DNA of 64,000 bases from Spinacia oleracea (GCF_020520425.1 NC_079488.1:90811285-90875284), one strand, 5' to 3'. Counted from the stretch's first letter, positions 26,355 to 38,640 are shown. Numbers and translations are program-made. The notes: generated by a model from the letters alone, not told the origin.

Positions 26355-26489
26355 GTATGAATTGTATTATTCTTGATTAGAACGAGATTTGTTCAATGAA
26401 ATGGATTTACAGTTTTTATTTTATGTATGATCTTTTAAAATTTCTTTATTGAATGTTAGTGATATTGAAATGCAATGTTGATCATGTAG

Positions 26490-26506
26490 GAACGGGGTTT
26501 GCTTAT
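26490..26506 (+). pseudogene. Kinesin-7 fragment, exon B left piece
   Basis: After an AG acceptor the frame continues G-T-G-F-A-Y, equivalent to GTVFAY, and is then broken by the Tat-type retrotransposon. The last five bases, CTTAT (26502-26506), recur at 47023-47027 beyond the transposon as its target duplication; the exon resumes at 47028. Confidence 0.8.
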
Positions 26507-27026
26507 TGTTGTGGGAACTTTTACGGTGCTGATGTGGCACGCGCTCCTCGGAGGTATCAAGTATGACTTGGCACGAACTTCTGGCAACCTGCAAAACAAG
26601 AATATTCCCGTAGGAATATTCCCTCCGATGCTTAAGTAAGTATAAGCTAGAGAGATAAGTAATTTGTAGAGAGAAGGCAGAGCAAAGATAAGTTTTTTGT
26701 AGTTGGGCAAGAATTGAATACCCTTTTACCTTGGGATCTGAGCTATTTATAGTGCTAGGGTTCCTTGGGGACTGCACCCTCAACCCTAACTATGGGACAC
26801 GTGCCCCTTGGGGATTTAAGACACGTGGCCTTTGGCCTGCAATGATGGGCCTCCCATATTTGGACCGGCTTTTAAAGACAATGGGCTTTGCCCAATGGGG
26901 CTCTGTCTTTATTCTGGTGAAGTAGCAGGACTTTGGGCCTTCTTTCCAGGCCTGGGCCCATCTGATCAGTATGAGTTGTAGGCTGCCTCTTTGGGCTTTG
27001 TGGGAGATTTGTTCAAGCCCACATCA
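26507..27026 (-). repeat. 3' LTR of the Tat-type element
   Basis: 520 bp, TG..CA ends in sense. On the minus strand CTATAAATAG-type TATA sequence (complement of 26743-26751) marks the promoter. Nearly identical to the other LTR. Confidence 0.9.
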
Positions 27027-27038
27027 TTTGCCCCTCAT
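27027..27038 (-). promoter_or_regulatory. Polypurine tract of the Tat-type element
   Basis: Directly next to the 3' LTR, the minus strand reads ATGAGGGGCAAA, the plus-strand primer site used in reverse transcription. Confidence 0.75.
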
Positions 27039-27128
27039 GAGGAGTGAAAACAGACGTTAGTTTTCACTGCTCTTGGAGTATCCAACAAGGTGATGACGCG
27101 TGGCAGGGGTAATCATTTCTTACCCCTC

Positions 27129-27136
27129 TATAAATA
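27129..27136 (+). promoter_or_regulatory. TATA box of the antisense ORF
   Basis: TATAAATA on the plus strand about 100 bp inside the element and some 190 bp upstream of a clean donor (CAG|GTAAAG at 27319). It is placed to drive the plus-strand ORF that starts at 27489, opposite to gag-pol transcription. Confidence 0.55.
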
Positions 27137-27488
27137 AGTGGCCAGTTTGAGTGATTTTCCCCCTCATTTCCAGTGATCACTTGAGAGCAAATAGGAGAAA
27201 GCGATTTCCGGCGTCTTATATCCACCCATATCCACCGTAGCACCGCCACGATCTTCAAAATCGTGTTCTTGCAGTTCTTCATCCAAGTTCTTTCACAAAC
27301 TCCCTTTTGATTTATCAGGTAAAGGTTTTCTTTGGAAAAATGTGTTTGTTAATTTTGATTCTTCCAAATTTTCTTCTTAGTCTTGCATGGGTCTCGTCAA
27401 ACTGAAGGCGTCATCTTGTCCCTTTAACGTCTTCTGTTTTCAAGTTTGTCCCTGTTTTGAGGCAAGTCTTGGCTTGTTGCAGGTTTTA

Positions 27489-29802
27489 ATGGCGCGAATA
27501 GAAGACGAGGAGCAGTTTGAAGGAGAATCCTCTTCTCCTATAGAGGACGTCCCAGAAAGCACCGATGCCGCGCCGGCTAGTACGTCAGGTGGGGAGGAAG
27601 GCCATCTTCATCACAGCGCCATCTTCACACTTCAGACGTGGCTGAATTTCCTCACTCTAGAGGGGAAAGCCTATGGGGCGTCTCTGAATCTAGGTTCGGA
27701 GTATAAATTCCGCATGCCGGCTGGCATGGACTGCACCAGCTTTGGACTGGTGAAAGGAGAGTTCGCCGTTTACGGCTCGTTTTTGAAGCTGGGTATGAGA
27801 TTCCCCCCTCACCCCTTTGTGGTGGAGTTGCTGGACAGCTTCAATATTGGCCTGTGCCAAATGTCTCCGGACTCCTGGGCGGGTGTGTTTGGCTATATTG
27901 CTCGCTGCGAGCTTGCCGGCATCACCCCTTCTCTTCCGGCGTTCCTAAGAATCGCCTCTATGTCCCAAGTTTCGAAAGCCGCCGCGGGCTGGCTGATTCT
28001 TACATACAAAGGGGCCTATCGGACGGTGATGGGGAAGGCGTCTAAATGGCATCACTGGAGGAAGAAGTGGGTGGTTATCAAAACCACCAATCTGGAGATG
28101 TGTGAGAGGATGAGCCGCTGGAACGCCAAGCCCAACTTTGTTGGGAAAGGTGCTTCTTTACCTCCCATCTCCGCCGAGCTCTGGGAGCGGATCTCGTCGC
28201 TGTTCCTGGTCAAGCCGCTCGTCATCAAGGACAAGACGACCTACATACCCGAGGGGTGGTTGCCTCATCTGAATCAACTGAGCAATCCCACTTTCCTCTC
28301 GGCTGTAGGCCTGTGTCCGTATATGCCGAGAGGTAATGTATCTATACTTTCCATTCTTCTGTTTAATCAAAACCGCACTAATGTCTTTATTTCGTTTTGT
28401 CAGACGAGGCCATGGGTCAGCTGGATGATGCCTCCAAAGGCCAAATGGACAGACCGTCTTGGTTGGCGAAGGTACTCGATGCCAGTACCTTCAGAGCTTG
28501 GAAGCGTCAGTAGGCAGCCGAGCAAGCCATTCATGAGCAAATGGCTCCCCCTCCTGCTGAGGAGGAGAAGGTATTGATTAAATCTTCAGACGTGATTTCC
28601 TTTGTTGTTTACAACTTGTTTTTATTCATCATCATTTTTTTTTTTTTTTTTTGTTTTTTTTTAGAAGACGAGGAAGGCGAGCACGGACGCAGCTCCTACT
28701 TCCAAACGTAGGGCTGGCGGCACAGGGAAACCCGTCTTCAAGTCAGTTACGTCGAAGGCTTCTAAGGGGTTTGTCGTCCCCAAGGCTGCATCTGCTTCTC
28801 CTAGCTTGGAGAAAACTGGAGGGACAACTGATCCTCTTGCGGGGATTCCTGAAGTCGTCCGCCGCAACATCCCTCTGAGGGCGGCGGAGAGAGCTAGGAA
28901 TTCCGGGGGTAAGTTTTACTCCAACATCGTAACCACCTGCCGTTCCTCGTCTAGCAGTTCTATAGTTTCCCCCAGGGATTCTAAGGCCGTTGTTTTTCCC
29001 ATAGAAATTCCCGATCCTCAGAAAGACATAGATGCTGAATTGGATCAGATCCCTTCTTCAGGCGGGTTCAATTCTCATGACCGTAGGAAGATAATGACGC
29101 TGATGCGCAGTGCCATTCCTCCCCAATATGTTGAAACTCTTCCTGAGGCGGCCGAGAATATGCTTCCCGCCATGCAGTCCTCGGCGCTGGACGTAAGTTT
29201 CGTTATACCTTTATTTTTACACACTCGTTTCTTTTGTTTGACTTACTATTTTTGCGCAGATGTTCATTCTGCTGGACTCGCTGAAAAAGTGGCGCACTGC
29301 TTTGGTGCATGAAGAAGCTCGTCACCGTCTTCTGGCCAGTCAGTGTGGTGACCAGCATTTTGCTGCACTGGAGAAGCTTCGCTTAGACAGGCGGGAACAG
29401 ATTGACGCTGTGACTACCGCCCTGGCCTCTCAAAATGCTGAGAACACAACTCGTCTCCTGCATATTGATCAGAACTTTTCTGAAATGGAGGATCTTTCCA
29501 AGAAGATAAAGGAGAAAGAGGCTGAGTTTTCTCGTCTGGAGACTCAGTTTAAAGAGTTGGAGGTTCAGCTGGAGGCGGCTAGCAAGGAAGTCGCTTCGTC
29601 ACAGAGCGTCCTCGACCAGTCGGCCATGCTGGGTGAGATATCGATCCGAAGGGGTATGGAGCTTGCATGGAATGCTGAATTTGCAAGAGAACGTCCCTTC
29701 AGCTGGTTTGAGAAGTTTCTCACCTATCAGATTGAGGTGGAGAAGGCTCAAAGGGAAGGACGCACCCCTCCTGAGTTCGTGCCCAGCGAGGATGAGGAAT
29801 GA
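27489..29802 (+). CDS. Antisense ORF of the Tat element (gypsy-type transposon domain)
   Basis: Four exons are inferred from splice signals: 27489-28332, 28404-28570, 28665-29192 and 29260-29802, joining in frame. The N-terminal half has MRFPPHPFVVELLDSFNIGL and SWAGVFGYIARCELAGITPS, matching the plant 'putative gypsy type transposon' domain (Pfam PF04195). Exon 3 is basic and Ser-rich; exon 4 is an alpha-helical, Glu/Lys/Gln-rich coiled coil ending in EDEE. The ORF lies between pol and the 3' LTR on the opposite strand, as reported for Tat elements; its function is unknown. One stop (TAG, 28511-28513) interrupts exon 2, so this copy is probably inactive. The start is uncertain: an in-frame ATG at 27387 exists, but the AG before 27483 suggests a 5' leader intron and the ATG at 27489. 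Confidence 0.75.
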
Positions 29803-30328
29803 GTTCCTACGCGTCTTTGTTTTTATTAATGTGTTTTTGTTTTTTTGCACATGTTTTTTTGAGGCCATGCTTGGTGGCTTTTGTGCATAATTCTTGTAAT
29901 TATGGCTAACTTTTTGGGAATGACATGATGCCCTTTTGAACGTCTTACTGCTTTTTAGCTTTCATCATATTTTTTATGATTACGTCTGACGCCCCCAATT
30001 TGAGTCGTCAGATGTCCGCCCTGGTCTTTTTGCCAAGGTCTTTCGCTACTTTATATAGTTGTGTTAGGAATGTGTAACCCCTGTGTTCTAGGTGATCAGC
30101 CTAGTGAGGGTGCTAGTCTGGGCCACTTCTTAGGCCTTTAAACGACTAGTCTTTTTGGGAGAGCATTAGTTTGCATTTCTCCGAGAGTTTTGATGACATT
30201 CTTTTCACAAGGATTTCCCAGCAAGACCGGCTTGCAGTGAATTTTTCATTTAATGTTTAAAACATGCTACACGGTGCGTCTAGGCTCTAGACGTCTTTAC
30301 AATGCATATAATCTAGACAAGTGTCAAT
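29803..30328. other. Spacer between pol and antisense ORF
   Basis: Non-coding. It separates the 3' ends of two converging reading frames: integrase on the minus strand and the antisense ORF on the plus strand. Contains T-rich sequence that could serve as polyadenylation region for the plus-strand transcript. Confidence 0.5.
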
Positions 30329-31828
30329 CTAGAAAAAGTACTTCTTGAGGTTATCCGCATTCCAAGTACGCAAAATCGGACGTCCCTGCATGTCTTGGAT
30401 CCGGTATGTTCCGTCTCGAACCTCCTCGTAAATCTCATACGGACCTTCCCAAGTAGGGGTGAGTTTCCCTTGTTCATTGGCGCGTCCGACGGCTTCCATT
30501 TTCCTAAGCACAAAATCTCCAACTTTAAGTATTCTTCTAGAAACCCTTTTGTTGTATTCCCTTGTCGTGCGGAGTTTGTATAGCTGCTGTCGTAGAGCCG
30601 CATTCCCTCTGGTTTCTGGTAAGAAATCCAAAGCCGCCTTCATCATTTCCCAATTGGCATCTTCATTAAACAACATGACGCGCAGGGTGGGTTCGCACAT
30701 TTCAATGGGTAGGACGGCTTCAGCCCCATAGGCTAACAAGAATGGTGTTTCTCCTGTGGAATTTTTTTCCGTGGTCCGTATAGACCATAAAACATTGGGT
30801 AACTCGTCGGCCCATAAACCCTTTGCCTCATCAAGCTTCTTCTTCATCCCTTCAGAGATAATCTTGTTGAATGCCTCTACTTGTCCGTTAGTTTGGGGGC
30901 GTCCTACTGATGCAAAACATGCTGTGATACCATGGTCGGCCAACCACTCTTCTAATTTGGGCGTCTTGAATTGTGGCCCATTGTCGAAGACGATAGACTA
31001 AGGCACGCCAAATCTTGTGATTATGTTTTTCCAGATGAATGCTCTCACATCCTGTGCTTTAGTGTTCTTTAAAGCCTCAGCTTCTACCCATTTAGTGAAG
31101 TAATCGACGGCTACTATTACATAACGCAGTCCTCCTGGCGCCGTCGTATAGGGGCCTAATAAGTCCATCCCCCATTTGGAAAAAGGTATAGGGCTGGTGA
31201 TTGGAGTTAGTTTCTGTGCTGGTCGTCGGATTAGGTGAGCAAATCGTTGGCATTTATCACAACGCTTGACCATATTGAGGGCGTCTTCTTTGAGAGTGGG
31301 CCAATAGTATCCGGTTCTTAAAGTTTTTTCGGCCAGGGCTCTCCCCCCTATGTGGGAGCTGCATAATCCCTGATGAAGATCTTCCAGTACCTCTTGCCCC
31401 TTCTCGGGGGTTACGCAGCGGAGAAGTGGCCGTGAGAAGGCTTTTTTGTATAGTGTTCCATTCCATATCTCAAACCATGTACATTTCTTTTGTAATCTTT
31501 CTGCCTGCTTGGGATCATCAGGGAGTACTCCATTCATTTTGAAGTTGACAATGTCATCCATCCAGGTGGCTGTTCGATCCAAGATGTCTATTCTCGAGGC
31601 GTCAATGCTTTTGGACTGTTTTACCTCCCAGAATACATGACGTGGCGTGTCGCAGGATGCTGAGCTTGCCAGTTTAGATAAAGCGTCTGCCTTGTTGTTT
31701 TCAGACCGGGGGATGTGTTTTACTTCAAAGTTAGACAGCTGTTGGGCTTCTTGGCGGACTTTTTCCAAATATCTTATCATGGCCTCGTCCTTAGCCTCAT
31801 ACTCTCCTTTGACCTGACTGACAATTAA
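30329..31828 (-). pseudogene. Tat pol: RNase H end and integrase
   Basis: Contains in order the end of the second RNase H module (EAKDEAMIRYLEKVRQEAQQ), the integrase HHCC zinc finger (LHQGLCSSHIGGRAL ... MVKRCDKCQ), and the catalytic core with Asp in KWGMDLLGPY, Asp in VFDNGPQF and Glu in NGQVEAFNK. The C-terminal domain ends WNADNLKKYFF. Integrase inserts the element cDNA into host DNA. One stop (TAG at 31000-30998) falls just before SIVFDNGPQF where a glutamine is expected. Otherwise the frame is intact over about 500 residues, so decay is slight. Confidence 0.88.
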
Positions 31829-32715
31829 TTACGAGTCAGACAAAACTAGGACGCCTGCTGCCCCTGCGGCTCTGCTCATCTGAATTCCACATATCAGGGC
31901 TTCGTATTCGGCTTCGTTGTTTGACGCCTGAAAGTTGAATCGCATTGCATATTCATAGATATCTCCTTCTGGTGAATCACAGATAATGCCGGCTCCTGAC
32001 CCGTTCTGAGTAGCAGAGCCGTCCACATGCACTATCCACTGAGTTTTTTCATTCTTCAAATAGGGTGGCTTGGTCAGTTCCGCGATGAAGTCAGCAAATG
32101 CCTGTCCCTTTATTACCTTCCTTGGTTCATACGAGATATCAAACGCGTGAAGCTCAATTGCCCAATTGAGCATTCTTCCTGACGCTTCAAGGTTGGTGAA
32201 AGGTCGCTTAAGCGGTTGGTCCGTGTATACTACCAATCGATGGGCCAGGAAATATGGACGAAGCTTCTTACTAGCCAAGAACAGAGCAAAACCAAAATTT
32301 TCAACCGTTGGATATTTGAGTTCAGCATTCTGCAACATGTGACTGACAAAGTACACAGGTAGTTGCGTTCTCTCCCTCTCTGTAAGCAAGACGGCGCTTA
32401 GCGCGTATTCTGAGATGGCAAGGTACAGATACAAAACTTCCCCCAAGAGAGGGCTGACCAGTCGTGGCAAGGTGTGCAGATGTTCTTTTAGGCGGAGGAA
32501 GGCAGCCTCAGCTTGCGTCGTCCATTCAAACTGGGTGCCCTTTTTGATGGTACCGAAAAAGTAGTGACACTTGTCTCCAGCTCTAGATAAGAATCGTCCC
32601 AAGGCGGCGAGACACCCAGTGAGGCGTTGCACGTCTTTAACCGTCTTTGGCGACGTCATATCAATGACCGCTTGCACTTTGTCCGGATTTGCTTCAATGC
32701 CCCTTTCTTCAATCA
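31829..32715 (-). pseudogene. Tat pol: RNase H modules
   Basis: Starts with the RT connection (DKVQAVIDMTSP, KTVKDVQRLTGCLAALGRF), continues through the first RNase H (ISEYALSAVL, LVVYTDQPLKR) and reaches the second, plant-type RNase H (WIVHVDGSATQNGSGAGI, NNEAEYEALI, LVLSDS). A doubled RNase H is a hallmark of the Tat lineage. A TAA stop (31831-31829) replaces a glutamine codon after LSDS, and at the upstream end a one-base loss near 32716 shifts the frame relative to RT. Confidence 0.85.
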
Positions 32716-33927
32716 GGAGCCAAGGAACTTGCTAGAAGATACCCCAAATATGCACTTCTTGGGATTGAGTCTCATCTGGTATGTCCTGATGGTTTCAAAG
32801 GTTTCTCTCAAGTCGTCAAGGTGATCCTTCTTCTGCTTGCTTTTTACAATCATGTCGTCAATATAGGATTCTATATTCCTCCCCAGCTGCTTTACTAAAA
32901 CTGTGTTTATCAACCGTTGAAAGGTAGCAGGGGCATTTTTTAAACCGAACGACATTACTTTGTAGCAGTACAATCCTTGTTCTGTGATGAAAGACGTCTT
33001 CTCCTGATCTTCGGGCCATAATGGAATTTGGTGGAATCCGGAGTAGGCGTCCATGAAGCTCATCATGGCATGTCCAGCGGTGGAGTCGACGAGTCGGTCT
33101 ATCTTCGGCAGTGGGAAGCTGTCTTTAGGGCATGCTTTATTGAGATCAGTGTAATCAACGCACATTCTCCACGTCTTATTGGGCTTGGGTACCAGGACTA
33201 CGTTGGCTACCCAGTCTAGGTACTGGCATGGGCGTATGAAGCCTGCATCCATTAGTTTCTTGACCTCGGCAGCGGCAGCCAAATTTCTTGCTTCTACATG
33301 ATTCCTTTTCTTTTGTCGTACTGGCTTCACAGTACTGTCCACATTCAACTTATGCACGGCCACCGTCGGGTCTATACCGGGCATCTCCTCTACCGTGAAG
33401 GCAAATATCTCCTTGTATTCTTGGAGTAGCTGCACTAATGCTGCTGACATGGGGTCGTCAGGGTGGACCCCAATGGGGACTGTTCGAGACGGATCCGCTA
33501 AGTCCAGAATTACATCATAAAGTGCTCCCACTGGCTCAGGTCGTCTTTCTGCATTGTGCTCTGTCGGTATTTCCCGGGTTTTTCGGCGACTCGCTGGAGG
33601 TTTAGTTTGTTCCTTTCCCTTTAGAGAAGCTCTCCAGGCCGTTGGCTCCAATGTCGACAAGTAACAATCCCTGGCCAACTGTTGATTTTCATAGAGAGAT
33701 CCAACGCGTCCGTTGCTTCCAACAAATTTTACCAATAGTAAATGAGGGACGATCACAGCTTTTAGAACGTTGAGTGTTGGACGACCAAGTATGATGTTGA
33801 ATGTGGTGAGATTTGCCACTATTATAAACCTGATGACAACTTCTTTGACTACTGGGGGAATTCCAAAAGAAACCGGCAGCAAAATGGAACCAATTGGACG
33901 AACGATGCTCCCCCCGAATCCTACCAA
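32713..33927 (-). pseudogene. Tat pol: end of protease linker and reverse transcriptase
   Basis: The frame opens VGFGGSIVRPIGS (after the protease), with FNIILGRPTLN further on. The RT palm and fingers follow: FIRPCQYLDWVANVVLVPKP, WRMCVDYTDLNKACPKDSFP, FMDAYSGFHQI, FGLKNAPATFQRLIN and the YIDD catalytic box at about residues 355-358 of this frame. It ends KKCIFGVSSSKFLGS, where a one-base deletion creates a stop. The upstream end is cut by the inserted gypsy element at 33928; the protease lies beyond it at 43196-43300. Confidence 0.88.
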
Positions 33928-34171
33928 TGCGATAGAAATTCGCGCTTTTTACCTGTTTTTATGGTGATTTTATACATGTTGATGTAAAGCAAATAGATTC
34001 TCCGCATAAGAAAAATGTGTTCTTGAGTAACACAAACAACTTTAAGTTGGCAAAAGAGTGCACATGAGCGGCACAGGTACTTCTCATGTAAGAATAAGTT
34101 GAAAACTTTTGATAAATGGGTGAATTTTCGTGTTAAGTTTCGGGACAAAACTTCTTTTAAGAGGGGTAGAT
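33928..34171 (+). repeat. Extra copy of 3' internal end, left of the LTR
   Basis: Nearly identical to 41630-41873. It begins TGCGATAGAAATT. In the right-hand copy the base just before this TG is the end of a purine tract (AAGAGGGGTAGAA), almost the same as the tract directly before the LTR (AAGAGGGGTAGAT). Confidence 0.9.
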
Positions 34172-36892
34172 TGTAATCCCCCGTAATTTTATAAATCCTA
34201 TTAATATATTTTAACGTATAGTTAATTATATTTAAATAGAATTCACGAATTTTAGAAATAAAAATGTAATTAATGAATATTTATTTTTATACGTTTAAAA
34301 CATTTCAACGATTTATGAAATTAAAATGATTTTAGAATTTTATGTTGAAAAGAAATCGAATTACGAAGCCGATTGAATTTAGGAAACGATCCTAATCAAT
34401 TTTGGATTGAAATCCTAGAACTAAATCCAAATTCTAGCCCAATTGGCAAAGCCCAAATAATAAGACCCAAAACACTTTACTCCTTTCCTTCTCTTTCAAT
34501 TCACGTAAAAAGCCAAAAACAAGAAACACCCAAAACCCCTTTCTCTCTCATCATTCACGTGAAGTTGCAAGCCCTCAAACCTCCTCCTTCATCCACCGCG
34601 CTAACCACCGTCGGACCACCGTTGCCTGCGCCACCGGTCCTCATACGCACGGTAATTCTTCTTCTCCTTCTCTCCCTTCGTTCTGTTCTTCTCTCTTTAT
34701 TTCATTGCTCGCTCCTCCTTAACCGTGGCCTGTTTCCAGCAACCACCGCAAAACCACCGACCACCAATGTGTCGCGCATCCACCGACGCTGGTTGCCCCT
34801 TTCTGGCCGGTGTTTGTTCTCCTCGCTCGTGCTTTGCTTCCCCTCTCGCGTCGCTGCAAGCCGCACCGCCTGCAGACCACCGCGCCGCCTGCCGACCTCC
34901 GCAACCGCCTGCCCGGCTGCCGCGCCGCCCTGCCGCCAGGCAGCCTTCACTCTTTCTCTCTTTTGGTTATTTCTAAACCCTTAAAACTAATTAATGTTTT
35001 AATTATGTTTTTATAATTCGATTTATGTTTCTTGAATTAAATTCATGATTCTTTTTATGATTTATTATGAATTTCGGATTTTATGTTTTGTAATAATTAT
35101 ATCATTAATTTTCAGATTATACGATTTGATTGAGATATGGTTTTAATTATTAAAGTATGAGTTTTAAAGGTTTTTATAGTTTTGAAACCATGGTAGGACG
35201 ATTGTGGATTATTAATATTATTGTTTCGATGTTCTAAGAACGTAGATTGGCCTTGGTGAAGTTTTAAATGAATTTACATTGCTGAAAATTTAAAGTACGA
35301 TGTTTGCAAAGAGTTTTCAAAGAATTTCAATCTTTAATTCAATAATTGTTATTCTAGGAAATCAAATATTCAATTTTTGATATTGGGGAATGTTCTAAAT
35401 ATGTTTAGGATGTGTTTAGAGTACGTTAGTGTTGCTGTAAATTATTAGGAATTGATTTGGGTACGTTTCTTGATTATTTTAGGCGGAGAATTCTCTTTAG
35501 GCGACTTTTGAAAGTGTTAAAGTGGCCTATCAGTTTGTTTTCACAAGGTACGTACATACCTGTGTGCTTGGAATGTGTGCTAATTGTTGAAACCATGTGG
35601 AATTTGTTGGTGAACTTGGTTGTGTTGAGATTGTTGTTGAACTTGGTTATGTTGAAATTGCATGTTTAATACTGTTGGACGGACATATTGAACCTATTGC
35701 ATTATGAGAATTATAACATGTTAGTATGGATGATTGATGCAAACATGTTTGGTTGGGAACACTAGATTACTTTGTATATATTGATTCAAATCGGTTGATT
35801 GTTGTTCCCTTTTAGCTTTTCACTACTTTATGAGGGCCGAGGACCTTGTTTAGTAAGTTGAAACCTTATACCCATATAGAGGGGGTTGATCAGTATCAAA
35901 GGAAAGGTTGGATTAAATTGGAATGAGTCTTGATTGATGTCTTTATGATCACTTACTTAATTCCAAGATAAAAACAGTTGTGAACGAATGTGGATTGTAT
36001 GCCTTATGTGATTGTTGAGTCATAACAGAGTCTCAATTTGTAAATCATGTAAAGTGAAACTGAGTGGCAATAGCTTTAGACTGTGCACGTCTAAAGTGAC
36101 GGACAAACAGGAGTTGGGGTTCATGGTGGTAGCCCATGGCCTTTTCTGGAACCGGATTGATCACCGTGTTCTATTTTTATTAAAACGTTCCTCGATATCG
36201 CAGGTCACTGAGGTTACGGAGTCGCGCCCGTACCTCGTCTTCCTTAGTGAAGACTTCTGGATGGACAACTCGGTCCATTGTCTATTTCAACTAAAATAAT
36301 ATTATTGCTAAAAGTCTAGCCTAGTCTAGTCTGGTCAAGTATGGTCGTCAAACTATCATGTTTTGTCTGCCTTTATTTGTGTTCATTAGTATCATGTTAG
36401 GATCGTTCGTTTAATAGAATCATGTTAGGATTATTATTGATTTAGTATGTAGTACTCAGCTTTGCTGATTACGTGCTTTTGCTTGTGCATGTTGATCATG
36501 GCTATGCCTTATTCATCCTGTGATGACCCAATCTTTGGTGAGCAGTCTCTAAGGATCAATAAGCATTGTCCATCTGCAGGTTTGAAGATGTTGCATCATT
36601 GGGATCGGGAATAGAGAGCTTGTATTTAGTTTTGATTTACTAAGTTGACTTGGGTTTGTTTAATTGGACTTTAAACTTGTCGTACTATTTATATTTCCTT
36701 ATTTTCGTTGGTTGATTTTTGGGACTAAACCTGTAATCGATTATTTATAAACCTAAAGTTAGTTTTATGTTTTCCGCTGCAAAATTCTGAATAAGCCGTT
36801 ACGTTTTCACACGGGCGATAATGCCTTGATAATTCTCTACGTTTTATACTAAAAGGTTATTTTAGAAAAGAAAGAATTGTCGGGGTGTTACA
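34172..36892 (+). repeat. 5' LTR, 2721 bp
   Basis: TGTAATCCCCC...GGGGTGTTACA. Full-length form; holds a GC-rich, C-rich segment at about 34560-34960 that is missing from the other LTR. Confidence 0.92.
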
Positions 36893-36894
36893 AA

Positions 36895-36910
36895 GTGGTA
36901 TCTAGAAGCT
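36895..36910 (+). promoter_or_regulatory. Primer-binding site (initiator tRNA-Met type)
   Basis: GTGGTATCTAGAAGC follows the LTR end by two bases; it differs slightly from the usual TGGTATCAGAGC by small insertions. Confidence 0.8.
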
Positions 36911-38640
36911 AAGGTTTTACTTTGATAAATTTTTAGGCGCCTAACTATCTAGTTATTTAAAATAAATTTCTTAAAAATCGAGCTTCTACGTATTATAGTG
37001 TTCAAAAATTGGTACTTTTTTTTGGGGGGGCAGATTTCCTTTTATCTTGTTTGAAAGTATATAATATTTCTTATTTAAGTTCGAAATCAAATTATTTATT
37101 CGAATTAAATTGACTTTCGAAATTTTTATTCTTTTTCTTATTATTTTTTATTCAAAAATGGAGTATAATTTTTTTAGAAGTTCAATTTTTTTTTTAAATT
37201 GTTTCAAGAGTTAGAATTCGTTATTTTTTAAAAAAAAATATATATAAATCTTCTTCGAATTAATAACTTTATTTTCGAATTTATTCGCTACGCATTTCCT
37301 TAATTTATTTTACTTAATTTATTTTATATTTTTATTCTATGTTATAATTTTATTATATTATCGTCCTTTTAATTTGTTATTTAAACTATTTCAATGCTTT
37401 AGTTTATGAGAGATGGGTAGTATAAGAAGGGCATATAAGATAGAATTACATGTGCATTAGTAGCTAGTTAATGCTAGCATAAGAAATTAATTGTTATGTA
37501 CGTGCAAGTGTTTATTGTTTAAATGTTGTAATTATATGTGCATAATAGAAATTGTTTGCTTCCACCAAACTTATTGTGTTATCGAATTTTGATTATGATT
37601 TGGTTGGGAAGTCATTAGTGAGACCTGGAATTGTTTATTTCAGAAATAAAATATTTCTTTCTAAGTATACCAACATAGGATCTCTCGAGAAGGATCGATA
37701 TAGAGATCACTGATATTTTTGTGAAGAAAGTGGTGTTTAGATGTGAATATCTTGCTAGGATTCAATAGCAACTCAATTGTATTAAGTGATCATGAGAATG
37801 AAATGGATTATGAGTCTGACATTAATAGTTACACCAGCTTTGAACGCACTATGCGTCATATATTAAGAACAGGAGATCATGATAGGGATGAGGAAGTCAT
37901 TCGTGAGTTTGACCGTGTTAGAGGGCATACTAGAGTTGATATTTATAATGTAGTGATACTGAGCCAGAAGAGGATGACCTCAGTCTCAAAGGCTACGAAG
38001 ATCCACAAGGCAGAGAAAACTAGCTTAATATTTTAATACCGAGGATGATGATGAATTTAAATACGAGTCCTTTTACTCTAGAAAGCTATAAGGAATGAAA
38101 GAACAAGATTGATAATATTTCCCTCTAAGATCGTTTCATTATTTATTTATGTTGGGAATAATGTGGGACAAATCGCCCAACGGTTGTTTAAATTTATTGC
38201 ATAGCGCTTTTATTTTATTTTGGGACAAGTACGTTATTATGGTTTAGAAATTGTTATTAATATTGTTTTGAGGAATAAAAGTTTCTTTTAGGAAATACAA
38301 GTTTCTTTTGAGGAATTAAAGTTAAATATTCAATTATCCAAGTGGTCAATGATTTAGTTTGGGCACGCGACGAGGAATAATTTCTTTTATTATTATTATT
38401 TGTGATGATTGCATTTGATTTGTTTCCCTCGATCGGATGTCCTTTATGTGAATGTCGTTCGCGAATGATCGAGGAGAATTATTTTGCAATGATTGTTGCA
38501 CCTTCGTAAATGATTTTATGTGAATATTGTTTATTGAGGCGACCTCCATGGTCAAATCAAATATTGCTTGATATAGAATGGCATATAAGTGATGTTTAGA
38601 ACCTAAGATAGAGTATATTAATTTCAGGTCGTGTTATAGA
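36911..38640 (+). other. Leader region of the Tekay-like element
   Basis: AT-rich 1.7-kb leader between primer site and gag. A 97-codon open frame at 37743-38036 is acidic/basic mixed and resembles nothing I know; it is probably chance or decayed sequence. Confidence 0.5.

Noticed and set aside
27387-27488. Upstream in-frame start for the antisense ORF
   Set aside because: A TTGCAG acceptor directly before the ATG at 27489 and a donor at 27319 favour a leader intron; the extra residues are hydrophobic without a known motif. Not excluded.
34373-34984. 203-codon open frame and overlapping frames on both strands
   Set aside because: GC/CT-rich LTR sequence open in several frames; Pro/Ala/Arg-rich translations with no domain.
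37743-38036. 97-codon frame in the gypsy leader
   Set aside because: No similarity to gag or any family; the surrounding element is heavily mutated.
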